Source: Spinacia oleracea
Lineage: Eukaryota; Streptophyta; Magnoliopsida; Caryophyllales; Amaranthaceae
Direction of reading: 5' to 3'
DNA: 64,000 nt
NCBI RefSeq assembly: GCF_020520425.1
Contig: NC_079490.1
Coordinates: 6,448,001 to 6,512,000, forward strand
Made by a program: the position numbers and the translations under genes. A model generated the notes under the pieces. It was not told the origin of the DNA and searched no databases. It saw nothing but the letters and a program-made list of their open reading frames with translations. This document shows positions 33,966 through 43,078 of this stretch, one piece after another (the stretch's first letter is position 1; each line of letters starts with the position of its first letter).

Positions 33966-34450
33966 CCTGGAGCTGAAGAGAGGAACCCAGCTATGATGGC
34001 CCAATACTATCTGAATGAGGTAAGTGTTGGATTTTCTCTTTTGAGTTCCGTTTATGTTTTTTTTTTTTTTTTTTTTTTTTTCTACTTTTCCTCATCCTTC
34101 CTTCTCTCCCAGGCTGTTTTCTGGTTCTCGTTCGCTTCCGAGTGTAGCTCGGTTGAGGAGAGACAACTGAGGAGATATCAGGAGGCTTATGCTCGTGATA
34201 TCCCTATTTTGGACCAGAAGGCTGGGCAGCTCTTCATCCTTCCTTCTTTTTGCTTTCTTAGTACTTCGGTAGGCCGGTATTGTCTGTTGATGGCTGCCGA
34301 TTTTAACTGTTTCATTTTGTTTTCAATTTTTGAGGGTCCTCGGGTATGTACCGAGTTTGTTTGATGTATTTGTACTTCCCCCGAATATTGAATGAAAAAT
34401 GAATGTTTGTTACTTGGCTGCTTCTTTTCAATTTTGTATTTTCGCAATTT

Positions 34451-34875
34451 TAAGTCTTTGAATCCGTAGATTTTTCGAGCTCTTCTTTCTGTAGACTTGC
34501 TAAAAACCCTTTGATTTTGCGAGTTCTTCCAATCCGCAGATCTGCTAAGAGACTCTTTAACTTTGCGAGTTCTTCAAATCCGTAGATTTGCTAAGAGACT
34601 CTTAAATTTTGCGAGTTCTTCAAATCCGTAGATCTGCTAAGAGACTCCTTAAAATTGCGAGTTCTTCAAATCCGTAGATCTGCTAAGAGACTCCTTAAAA
34701 TTGCGAGTTCTTCAAATCCGTAGATCTGCTAAGAGACTCTTTAAAATTGCGAGTTCTTCAAATCCGTAGATCTGCTAAGAGACTCTTTAATTTTGCGAGT
34801 TCTTCAAATCCGTAGATCTGCTAAGAGACTCTTTAATTTCCAGACTCTTCAAATCCGTCGATCTGCTAAGAGGTC
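34451..34875. repeat. 46-bp tandem repeat inside the Gypsy element
   Basis: The word GCGAGTTCTTC recurs at 34519, 34565, 34611, 34657, 34703, 34749 and 34795, an exact 46-bp period, with degenerate units on both sides (eight to nine in all). Each unit also holds AAATCCGTAGATCTGCTAAG and AGACTCTTTAA. Lies between the end of the antisense gene and the end of pol, a place where Tat elements often carry tandem repeats. Confidence 0.92.
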
Positions 34876-35259
34876 TGGATTGTTCTTCCGATCTCTTGTG
34901 GTTCGGAAACCTGGGCAAGAGATCGCTAGTCTGCCTCTTAGTTATGACTTCGGCGATCCGTGGATCTGAGCCGAGGTTTTATAACTTGATTCGAGCGACT
35001 GTTTGTTGCGAACAAGTTTTATCTGGGTATCGCGAATCCGAGGATTCTGGACGATTCCCTGAAGTGTATGATTTGGTCATTTCTTGCATTTTATCAAGGA
35101 ATGGGCAAAATCAACCTGTTTTTAGTCTCGGATTGATCAGATCCGAGGCTGCATGTATATATAAAGGGACAATAAATATAGAGATAAGTTTAATGAAACA
35201 CATGGTGCCAATGGCTTTCCTCTTCTCATTAAACAACTTACTTGGTTTACAGACAGAGA
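34876..35259. other. Gypsy spacer between tandem repeats and pol
   Basis: Non-coding remainder of the element; short open frames here lack recognisable content. Confidence 0.5.
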
Positions 35260-38200
35260 TCATACAAAATATTTCTTGAGAACATCGGTATTCCAATGGT
35301 TCTTCAAAATTGTTCCATCTAACTGTTTCAGCATAAACGTGCCTGGCCTTTTTTCGGAATGGATGATGTATGGTCCTTCCCAAGTGGCTGAGAGTTTGCC
35401 ATGGATCCGTCCTTTCTGAACTGAGGCGGCGTTTCTGAGTACTAGATCACCGACCTTTAGGGGTCTGGCGTTGACTCTTCGGTTGTAATGCTTGTTGACC
35501 CTCTGCAAATAAGCTGCGTTGAGTGTCCTCGCATCGTTCCGGGCTTCGTCCAGTAGATCGAGAGCTTCGGACAGAAGTTGGTTGTTGCTTTCTCCTTGGA
35601 GTCCATCATACCTGTTGTATGCCTGGATCCTCAGGCTTTCTGTTCCGATTTCCACAGGGATGACAGCTTCGGATCCATATACAAGGTGGAACGGTGTTTG
35701 CCCGGTAGCTTCTTTCTTAGTGGTTCGAAGGGACCATAGCGTTCCGGGTAGCTCTTCTAACCATTTGTTTTTGTCATCCTCGACTCTTTTCTTGAGTGCA
35801 TTGAGGATGAGTTTGTTAGCAGCTTCGGCTTGCCCGTTGCTTTGTGGGTGGCAAACTGCCGAGTAAGCTAGGTGTATGCCGAACTGTTTGCACCATTTTT
35901 GCAACGGGGTGTTGTCGAACTGTTTCCCGTGGTCGAAGACCATCAGTCTTGGTATGCCGAACCTTGTGATGATGTTCTGCCATATGAACTTGCGGACCTG
36001 AGGTTCGGTGATGGAGGAGACAGCTTCAGCTTCGATCCATTTTCTAAAATAGTCGACTCCTACAATCAACCACTTCTTCTGGTTCATAGCTGAGGGGAAG
36101 GGACCAATGATGTCTAACCCCCACTGTGCGAATGGTAAGGGATACAGTGTTGATTGTAGGGTTTGAGCTGGTTGATGGATGGCTGGTGCGAACTTTTGGC
36201 ATTTCTCGCATTTCCTTGCCATCTGCTTTGCCTCGGAAACCATAGTGGGCCACCAGTATCCGGCCCGAAGGGCTTTATGTGCCAATGTCCTGCCTCCGAT
36301 GTGGTTTCCGCATATCCCGAGGTGGATTTCTCTTAGGATGTAGTCAGCGTCTGTTGGACCCACACATTTTAGCAGCGGAGCAGAGAATGATTTCCTCATG
36401 AGCTCTCCTTCGGCGCTGATGATGAACCACTTGTTGAATCTTTTCAGTTTTCTCGCCTGCAGCTTATCTTCGGGAAGTTCTCCCCTTTCTTTGTATGCAA
36501 CTACTGCGTCCATCCAGCTGGGTTCGGTACGTAAACTGCATACTGTGGTGGGTAGCAAGTCAATGCTTCTCTCTTGGTGAACTTCCACGTGGACCGACCT
36601 GTTTAGGTCGATGAGTGTTGAGCTTGCGAGTTTTGACAGTGCGTCTGCTTGCGTGTTTTGTCCTCGGGGGATGAGAATGACTTCAAAGGATCTTAACTTT
36701 GACGTTAAGGATTTAATTTTTGCTAAGTAAGCTGTCATGCTGGGCCATTTGGCCTCATACTCCCCTCGGATCTGGTTGGCTACAAGCTGGGAATCAGTTT
36801 TGAGGCAAACATGCTCGGCCTCCAGGGATAAGCAAAGCTCTATCCCTGCGATTGCGGCCTCATATTCGGCCTCGTTGTTAGTTGCTTTGAAGCCGAACTT
36901 CAATGCATACTCTATGCTTTTCCCCGTCGGGGGGATTAGTACAACTCCTGCTCCTGAGCCGTTTATTGTGGAAGATCCGTCAGTGAAGACCTCCCAAGTG
37001 CTTTTCGTATCATCCAGCATTTCCTGGTATGAGCACTCGGCCAAGAAGTCTGCCAACGCTTGTGCTTTGATTGCTGTCCTCGGCTGATATTTGATGCCGA
37101 ACTCTGATAGTTCGAAGGCCCAGGCAGCCAATCTTCCTGACCTCTCTATTTTGTCGAGTACTTTCTCGAGCGGTTGGTCAGTTAGTACTGTGATCTGGTG
37201 GGAGTCGAAGTATGGCCTCAGTTTTCGCGCAGCTACCACTACTGCATATGCGACTTTCTCGATGAGCGGGTACCGAGTTTCGGCCCCTGTGAGTGTTCGA
37301 CTGGTGAAGTAGATTGGCTGTTGCTTCTTCTCTTCTTCCCGAAGAAGCACTGCGCTGACGGTTCCAGGGCTGACTGCGACATATAGGTACAGGGTTTCCC
37401 CTTCCTTTGGTCTGGCCAGTGTCGGCAGTTGAGCTAGGTGGGCTCTGAGTTGCTGAAAAGCTTCTTTTTGCTCCTGTTCCCATATCAGTTCGGGATCCAC
37501 CTTCCTCGGGACCCCCTTTTTCTTGACTGGTTCTGCTTCTCCCCCGGGGAGGTTCTTTGGGTTCAGTGCTTTGAAGAAGGGGGCTCCCTTGTCCGAGGCT
37601 TTTGATATGAACCTTGTTAGTGCGGCTAACCTGCCGGTTAGCCTCTGCACATCTCTCTTGGTCTTCGGCTCGGGTAAATCCAATGCCGCTTGGACTTTGT
37701 CTGGGTTCGCGTCAATTCCTCTTTCGCTCACCATGAATCCGAGGAACTTCCCTGACTTCACCCCGAAGACGCATTTTTTTGGGTTCAGCTTCATGCTGTA
37801 TTTCCTCAGATTTCCGAAGGTCTCTGCCAAGTCTTTGACATGGTCTTCCTCCTTGATGCTTTTTACGATGGAGTCATCCACATAGACCTCCACATTCCTC
37901 CCTTTCTGGTCGGCGAAGACGTGATCAACTAGCCTCTGGTAGGTGGCTCCGGCATTTTTCAAGCCGAAAGGCATCATTTTGTAGTTGAACACTCCTGCGC
38001 TTGTGATGAATGCTGTCTTTGCCCTGTCGTCGGGGTGCATGAACACTTGGTGGTAGCCTGAAAAGGCATCCATGAAGCTGAGCAGCGCATGGCCGCTGGT
38101 GGAGTCAACCAATTGATCTATCCTTGGCAGGGGATAGCAGTCTTTGGGGCAGGCTCGGTTCAGATCTGTGAAATCCACGCACATTCGCCAGGAGCCGTTC

Positions 38201-41013
38201 GCCTTTTTGACCATCACCACGTTGGCCAGCCATTTCGGATACATGCATGGTTCGATGAATCCGGCTTCCTGCAACTTTTTCACCTCCTCGGCGATGGCTT
38301 TGTTTTTCTCCGAGGAGTAGTTCCTCTTTTTTTGCTTGACTGGCCGAGCTTCAGCGTTGACGTCCAGCTTGTGACAAATCAGCTTCGGATTTATCCCTGG
38401 CATATCTGCTGCTGACCATGCAAAGATGTCTTTGTGATCCCTGAGTAGTCGGATCAAATCGATTCGGAGCCCCGAGCTTAGGCCCTTGCCTATTCGGACG
38501 CTCCTGTCTGAATTATCTTCGAGGAGGATATCCTCCATTTCTTGATCTGGTTCAGGAGATAGGGTTTCGGGGCGGGCATCAACTTCTGCGGGAGATAGGC
38601 CGCTCGTGCTTGCTCTTCTCCTTTTTGCCTCGCTTTCCTCTCCTGTAGCTCCTTTTTCTTCCTCGGGGCCGTCCCCTAGTTTGGGCTTTCGGACAGCAGT
38701 GTGGCAGGTTCTTCTTGCGACCTCTTGATCGCCTCTAATTCGCTCGGCGAACCCTGCGTCCGAGACGTATATCATCAGCTGATGGTATGTGGAGGGGACT
38801 GCTTGCATCTTGTGGATCATGGTTCTTCCCATGATTACGTTGTATACGGAATCGCAATCCATCACCAAAAATTCATCCCGAAGGGTTTTTGCTGCTTGGC
38901 CTTCACCCACCGTGACTGGCAGGGTGATCTTTCCTCGAGGGATAGCTGCGGATCCGTTGAATCCGATCAGAGGATAACTGACTTTCGTCAGTGCTTCCTC
39001 TGGTTCTTCGAGGATCACCTGCCCGAAGCAGTTTCTGAAGATGATATTGACGGCACTTCCTGCGTCGACTAACACTCGATGTACGTTGTGGTTATTGAGG
39101 TCCATGGAAATGACTAGAGGATCGTCATGTTTGTACTGGACTCCGAAGCAATCATCAGCAGTGAAGGTCATGTTCGGGGGGTGTGGCTGGTTGTCTACCA
39201 CCGCGCTGAAGTTAACCCGATGGGAGAGGGCTCTTAGGTGTTTCTTGCTGGCCTGGCCAGACTTCTGCCCCCCGAACACCACTAGGATGTCGTTTTTCTT
39301 GTGTCCTGTTGCTTCGTAGACCCTCTTCTGGGGTTGCTCATGTTGTTTGCCACTGACGGCCTTTTCTTTTTCCTCTCTTCGGTCTAACAAGTATTGTTTC
39401 AGGTAACCTCGGCGGACGAGGTCCTCGATGTTGTCTTTCAGCGAGTTACATTCTTCGGTGTGGTGACCGAAGTCGTCATGAAATTCGCACCATTTGTTCT
39501 TGTTTCTCCGAGCTGGGTTGGACTTGAGCTTCCCCGGTAGTTTCCACTTTTCATCATTTCTGTTGAGGCTAAAGATCTCTTTTCGGGGCAGAGCTAGTGG
39601 AGTGTAGTTAGTGTATTTGGGTTGAAGTTCACCCCTTCTCCCGTCTTTCTTCGGGCTCATCTCTCTAGCTCCTACTTTCTCCTTCCCTTTCCTTGAGCCG
39701 CCCTCGGGCTTGCTCTGGGTATTCTTTGTGTCTCTCGGATCCGACGATCCTTTCAATCTTGCAGCGGCCTTGTTGAACTCTTCGGTTCTGATGAACGCAT
39801 CAGCCATTTGGAGCACATCAGCTATTCTGGAGGGGTTCTTCATTGAGAGTTCGTCACGGAATTTCCCTTCCTGGAGCGCGTGCTTCAAGGCGAAGATGGC
39901 CACGTCTGGCTGCAAGTTTGGTATGTTTGTTGATTCCTTCATGAATCTGGCCATGAATTCTCTTAGACTTTCGTCTCTTTCTTGTTGGATTGAGGTCAGT
40001 TCTGCTGTGGTTCGCTCGGGGCGATTGTTGCTCACGAACTGTGTGCAGAATCTCTTTTTCAGCTTTTTCCAGCTCTTGATCGATCCCTTCGGCAGCGATC
40101 TAAACCACTCTCCCGCCACTCCAGTTAGCGTGGTTGGGAAATATTTACACCAACATGCTTCGGAGTAGGGACTCAAGAACATTTGCTGCTCGTAGGAGAT
40201 GACATGATCCCTCGGATCTGTGATTCCGCTATAGGTTAGGTGTGCTGGCAGTCTTACCTTCGGTATTTCTTCCATGATCAGCTCGTCCGAGAAAGGGGAT
40301 GACGTGGGAGTCATGATTCTTTTCCCGAGTCTGGCCCTGATGCCTTCGTTTGCCGAGGTTCTGTGATTAGAACGTTCGGGCGTACGATGGGGGCTAGGGG
40401 TTCGATCATGCCTCCTGTCTCTTCTTCTTTCTCGGCTACTGACCTCGGGTCGTTCGCCAGATCTGCTTGGTTCGCCTACCCTGAGTCTCGTATGGATCGA
40501 AGGTCTTAACCTTGAGTGGACCGAGGGCCTCAACCTGCTGAGCACCGAGCTTCGGATCCGAGTGTTATGAGTAGTCGATTCGCTTTGGAGAGCTGTTGGA
40601 GTAGGCGATGGTTTTGCAAACCAATCTGGTTGTTGTTGTGCCCTTTTTTGGGTGTCCCACGTGCTTTCCATCCATCTCGACGTCAGGTGTGTTCCTGTCA
40701 AGGGGAGGAGCTCTCTTTCGGGTCTGGACACTTCTACACTGGGCTGTTCGTTCAGCCTTCGCCTGGTCCTCCTCTCCTCTCTGCGGTCTTTTGCCAATCC
40801 TTGCTGCTTCTCATTGAAGAGGAAGTTTTGCATGATGGTCATGGCCGCAGTGAGCTCTTCCCTAGTTGGAATCGGAGGTCCTGCGTTTGTGGCGGTCGTA
40901 GCTCTGCTTGGCTGTGACCTCGCCATCGATTGAGGGTGCTCCTCTTGGTCAGATTCTGAATCTGACCGCACTATCATATCGTCATCATTGTTGTTAATAG
41001 CATCATTAACCAT
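35260..41013 (-). CDS. Ty3/gypsy (Tat-type) gag-pol polyprotein, uninterrupted
   Basis: Polyprotein for capsid, reverse transcription and integration. The open frame begins at 41190 inside the LTR; I choose the ATG at 41013 because it lies just after the primer-binding site and before gag-like sequence, giving 1,917 aa. Positions below count from 41190. Gag core about 345-475 (GEWFRSLPKGSIKSWKKLKK), zinc-knuckle-like CEFHDDFGHHTEEC at 568-581, protease with VDAGS at 708-712 (Ala where DTG/DSG is usual), reverse transcriptase with YVDD at 1103-1106, first RNase H about 1,230-1,390, second RNase H about 1,400-1,515 (FTDGSS; DALSK), integrase zinc finger H1623/H1630/C1661/C1664 and catalytic D1693, D1753, E1789. 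No stop or frameshift, so it may still be able to act. Confidence 0.93.
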   Translation of the reverse strand: MVNDAINNNDDDMIVRSDSESDQEEHPQSMARSQPSRATTATNAGPPIPTREELTAAMTIMQNFLFNEKQQGLAKDRREERRTRRRLNEQPSVEVSRPERELLPLTGTHLTSRWMESTWDTQKRAQQQPDWFAKPSPTPTALQSESTTHNTRIRSSVLSRLRPSVHSRLRPSIHTRLRVGEPSRSGERPEVSSRERRRDRRHDRTPSPHRTPERSNHRTSANEGIRARLGKRIMTPTSSPFSDELIMEEIPKVRLPAHLTYSGITDPRDHVISYEQQMFLSPYSEACWCKYFPTTLTGVAGEWFRSLPKGSIKSWKKLKKRFCTQFVSNNRPERTTAELTSIQQERDESLREFMARFMKESTNIPNLQPDVAIFALKHALQEGKFRDELSMKNPSRIADVLQMADAFIRTEEFNKAAARLKGSSDPRDTKNTQSKPEGGSRKGKEKVGAREMSPKKDGRRGELQPKYTNYTPLALPRKEIFSLNRNDEKWKLPGKLKSNPARRNKNKWCEFHDDFGHHTEECNSLKDNIEDLVRRGYLKQYLLDRREEKEKAVSGKQHEQPQKRVYEATGHKKNDILVVFGGQKSGQASKKHLRALSHRVNFSAVVDNQPHPPNMTFTADDCFGVQYKHDDPLVISMDLNNHNVHRVLVDAGSAVNIIFRNCFGQVILEEPEEALTKVSYPLIGFNGSAAIPRGKITLPVTVGEGQAAKTLRDEFLVMDCDSVYNVIMGRTMIHKMQAVPSTYHQLMIYVSDAGFAERIRGDQEVARRTCHTAVRKPKLGDGPEEEKGATGEESEAKRRRASTSGLSPAEVDARPETLSPEPDQEMEDILLEDNSDRSVRIGKGLSSGLRIDLIRLLRDHKDIFAWSAADMPGINPKLICHKLDVNAEARPVKQKKRNYSSEKNKAIAEEVKKLQEAGFIEPCMYPKWLANVVMVKKANGSWRMCVDFTDLNRACPKDCYPLPRIDQLVDSTSGHALLSFMDAFSGYHQVFMHPDDRAKTAFITSAGVFNYKMMPFGLKNAGATYQRLVDHVFADQKGRNVEVYVDDSIVKSIKEEDHVKDLAETFGNLRKYSMKLNPKKCVFGVKSGKFLGFMVSERGIDANPDKVQAALDLPEPKTKRDVQRLTGRLAALTRFISKASDKGAPFFKALNPKNLPGGEAEPVKKKGVPRKVDPELIWEQEQKEAFQQLRAHLAQLPTLARPKEGETLYLYVAVSPGTVSAVLLREEEKKQQPIYFTSRTLTGAETRYPLIEKVAYAVVVAARKLRPYFDSHQITVLTDQPLEKVLDKIERSGRLAAWAFELSEFGIKYQPRTAIKAQALADFLAECSYQEMLDDTKSTWEVFTDGSSTINGSGAGVVLIPPTGKSIEYALKFGFKATNNEAEYEAAIAGIELCLSLEAEHVCLKTDSQLVANQIRGEYEAKWPSMTAYLAKIKSLTSKLRSFEVILIPRGQNTQADALSKLASSTLIDLNRSVHVEVHQERSIDLLPTTVCSLRTEPSWMDAVVAYKERGELPEDKLQARKLKRFNKWFIISAEGELMRKSFSAPLLKCVGPTDADYILREIHLGICGNHIGGRTLAHKALRAGYWWPTMVSEAKQMARKCEKCQKFAPAIHQPAQTLQSTLYPLPFAQWGLDIIGPFPSAMNQKKWLIVGVDYFRKWIEAEAVSSITEPQVRKFIWQNIITRFGIPRLMVFDHGKQFDNTPLQKWCKQFGIHLAYSAVCHPQSNGQAEAANKLILNALKKRVEDDKNKWLEELPGTLWSLRTTKKEATGQTPFHLVYGSEAVIPVEIGTESLRIQAYNRYDGLQGESNNQLLSEALDLLDEARNDARTLNAAYLQRVNKHYNRRVNARPLKVGDLVLRNAASVQKGRIHGKLSATWEGPYIIHSEKRPGTFMLKQLDGTILKNHWNTDVLKKYFV

Positions 41014-41063
41014 TTTCGCGGAAAGAGGTGATTGATGTCTTTCAAAGGCTTTGAAGTGTTCTT

Positions 41064-41080
41064 CCCCACAGACGGCGCCA
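41064..41080 (-). other. Gypsy primer-binding site
   Basis: Minus strand reads TGGCGCCGTCTGTGGGG, 3 nt inside the 5' LTR. TGGCGCCGT is a common primer-binding start in plant Ty3/gypsy elements. Confidence 0.8.
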
Positions 41081-41083
41081 AAT

Positions 41084-41509
41084 TGTTCCGGTGTTGTAAA
41101 GATGGAAACAATGGGCTTCGAATGAAGGCCCTTTCGTATGTGTTGAAGATCTTGCTTGTTTGAATGAGTAGAGTCCGAATTCACCTGCACAAGAGCAAAG
41201 TCACTAGCCTCGGGGGTGTTTCCGAGGAAAGCCCCTCCGATGCCTAAGTAAGAATGATGCTCGGATTCTAGAGAGAAGTTCTCTAGAAGAGTAGTCTTAA
41301 GGCGATAAATTGGACGTACCTTGAGGTGTGAGCCTTGGCGGCCTATTTATAGTGTTTGCATAATAAATGCCCATAGGTCATTTATTGCTTTTGGGCCTTG
41401 GGCCTTGATGGATGGCTGACTAGCCATTGGTAGGTTTGATGATGTTTGTTTAGGGCCATTGGGCTTTGGACTTAGTGGCCCAATTGAGAATCAATTGGGA
41501 GCCCAAACA
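41084..41509 (-). repeat. Gypsy 5' LTR
   Basis: 426 bp, same length as the other LTR. Minus-strand TATA-like CTATAAATAGG near 41,341-41,351 could drive gag-pol. Confidence 0.93.
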
Positions 41510-41514
41510 CCCTG

Positions 41515-41985
41515 CTACCTAAATTATTCTCGAAATTTGATTAATTTGCTCAAATATAGTTTTGGGGTTGATTATAATATAATACTGTGTGAATAATATC
41601 CTTGCCATGATGGTACTCCTGATTACTAGTAGCAGCAATGTTTCAGAGTTTAAGCTATGCAAATCATCTTTGGCTACCTTAATTAACAAAAGGACAATCA
41701 GAGTTGCACTAGCAAGCAGACTTCAGTAGTATGACTTCAAGACCAGTAAAACTTAACTTAATCCTGATGAAAAATGAAAATAATTAACACAAGCCATTTC
41801 AAGCTTTTGATTCCAAACTAATAACCTTTATCTATGGAGTTTTTACTTTTATTTTTTGTGCTTTGTATTTACCTATTTTGTAAAAAAAAATCAATAGTCA
41901 AATTTTAACCTTGACAAACTAGGATTCGGACAGCTCGCTATCGCGCGCGGATGCCCGTATAAAAAATCGTTGAATGTTAATCTCC
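41515..41985. other. Intergenic flank, nothing recognised
   Basis: AT-rich DNA that was contiguous with 20,228 before the Gypsy inserted, so it is 3' flanking sequence of the ankyrin gene. Confidence 0.5.
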
Positions 41986-41989
41986 AAAA

Positions 41990-42741
41990 TCAAACATAAT
42001 AAAAACAATGAGAAGAAGAACAAAGCTAAGTATACAAGTGTAGTTTATTCCAATTACATTTCCAATCTTAACTTTAAAAGGCCATCGATGTCTTTCATTA
42101 TGTAGTCCAATCCTAATAATTAACTTAATTATTACCCGTACACTCTCCCTCAAGTTGGAGCATGGTGTGGATCAAGAATGTCCAATTTGGACAACGTACA
42201 AGAAGTCAAGTTGTTTCTTGCCTAGAGCTTTGGTGAAAATGTCAGCTAATTGAGACGTTGTATCAACATATGATGGCGCAATAATCGCTTCTGTCACCTC
42301 ATCTCGAACGACGTGGCAGTCAATTTCGATATGTTTGGTGCGTTCATAAAACACCGGATTCTTTGCAATATATAAGGCAGACTGGGTGTCACAAAAGAGC
42401 GAAATGGCCTTAGGATGATGAACATCGAGGCTTAATAGTAACCCCTTCAACTATTTAAGTTTGCAGGTGATAGCTGTCATAGAACGATATTCAGCCTCTG
42501 CTAATGAGCGCGACACTGTGTGCTGCTTCTTAGTCTTCCATGAAATAGGTGATTTACCCAGAAAAACTAGCCAGCCGGATAGAGAACGAAGAGTAATCGG
42601 GCAAGCTGCCCAATGTGAATCGCACCAACCTTGCAACAAATCACTATCGGCGCGTAGGAGAATACCTTGACCTGGAGTACCTTTGAGATAACGAACGACA
42701 CGTAGGGCAGCATCCCAATGAGATTAATTATTATCCGTAAC
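41990..42741 (-). pseudogene. Deleted Copia remnant: RNase H end and LTR
   Basis: On the minus strand from 42720: RVVRYLKGTPGQGILLR, then WKTKKQHTVSRSLAEAEYRS (RNase H), one in-frame stop after ITCKLK at 42451-42453, then [12 protein letters not shown] and DIFTKALGK, ending at 42172. Next is the polypurine tract CTTGAGGGAGAG and an LTR starting TGTACGGGTAATAATTAAG at about 42,143. The upstream edge (42,722-42,741) reads TGTTACGGATAATAATTAAT on the minus strand, the start of another LTR, so almost the whole element between 5' LTR start and late pol is deleted. A different family from the other Copia elements here. Confidence 0.8.
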
Positions 42742-42794
42742 ACGAATTATGTAAGAATAAAGCCCTAAAAGTTGTAAAGCTAGCTATGGTTTAA

Positions 42795-42886
42795 GCCCTG
42801 TTCTTTAGAGCTGAACTGAACTGAACTGAAATGAATTGAATTGAACTGAACTGGACTAAACTGGACTTAACTGAACTGAACTGAAT
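42795..42886. mobile_element. PIF-like terminus with CTGAA repeats
   Basis: GCCCTGTTC at 42795-42803 is the inverted form of the terminus at 5233-5241 and is preceded by TTAA. It is followed by a (CTGAA)n-type repeat, about 42,811-42,886. Repeats of this kind just inside a terminus suggest a non-autonomous DNA transposon; the other end was not found. Confidence 0.4.
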
Positions 42887-43012
42887 GCTCCTTAATTTAA
42901 CTTAACTTAAAAAGTGTGAGAGATTAAATGACCCAATGAATTTAATTGGTTAAAATAATCATTGGACACAAATTTTGATAGAATATTAAATCATTTATGT
43001 GATAATATAAAA

Positions 43013-43078
43013 GGAAATGTAAAGAACATTTTGAAATACCAAAAAGGTAAACGTAAAGAACAAAAAGAAACGGGGGAG
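43013..43078. mobile_element. Possible MITE right-end remnant
   Basis: ATGTAAAGAACATTTTGAAA and, 40 bp later, CGTAAAGAACAAAAAGAAAC then GGGGGAGTA resemble the right ends of the mariner-type MITEs at 1.8, 5.7 and 10.5 kb. No left end is visible. Confidence 0.3.

Larger units (their letters stand above)
21099..34364 (+). pseudogene. Antisense gypsy-type putative transposase gene (Transposase_28-like), split by a Copia element
   Basis: A multi-exon gene running against gag-pol. Likely exons: 21099-22173, 22269-22522, 22612-22695, 22771-22854, 22945-23591 continuing at 33971-34019, then from 34113. All junctions are GT/AG and keep frame. Exon 1 carries the domain of the plant family called putative gypsy-type transposon (PF04195): PFISELLVSYNISLAQLTPK, then RHIIGFRWVCDF and WWTIINKKSRRK. 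Despite the family name no transposase activity is established. The N-terminus is basic and Ser/Arg-rich, the later exons acidic (Glu-rich) with a KRKGS basic patch. The Copia landed in the exon 5 codons for VPG; the frame would be continuous without it. The last exon (LDQKAGQLFILPSF...) is shorter than usual and may be eroded. Stop at 34362-34364. Origin before the insertion is well supported; function is unknown. Confidence 0.8.
20233..41509 (-). mobile_element. Complete Tat-type Ty3/gypsy LTR retrotransposon, carrying a nested Copia
   Basis: Two 426-bp LTRs (20233-20658 and 41084-41509) are flanked by the 5-bp duplication CCCTG (20228-20232, 41510-41514). Order on the minus strand: LTR, primer-binding site, gag-pol, 46-bp tandem repeats, antisense gene, polypurine tract, LTR. 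Removing the Copia insertion (23592-33965 plus one CCTGG) leaves about 10.9 kb. The LTRs differ at 5 positions by eye (about 1.2%). A gag-pol with a second RNase H domain before integrase and an antisense extra ORF between pol and the 3' LTR are features of the Tat lineage (the group including Ogre, Grande and Retand). Confidence 0.95.

Noticed and set aside
34451..34875. CRISPR-like 46-bp periodicity
   Set aside because: The whole 46-bp unit repeats with no variable spacer.
35519..40933. Plus-strand open frames opposite the Gypsy polyprotein
   Set aside because: Shadows of an intact minus-strand reading frame with clear retroviral-type domains.
41014..41190. Upstream start at 41190 for the Gypsy gag-pol
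   Set aside because: This ATG lies inside the LTR and the frame then crosses the primer-binding site. The ATG at 41013 is the likelier start.
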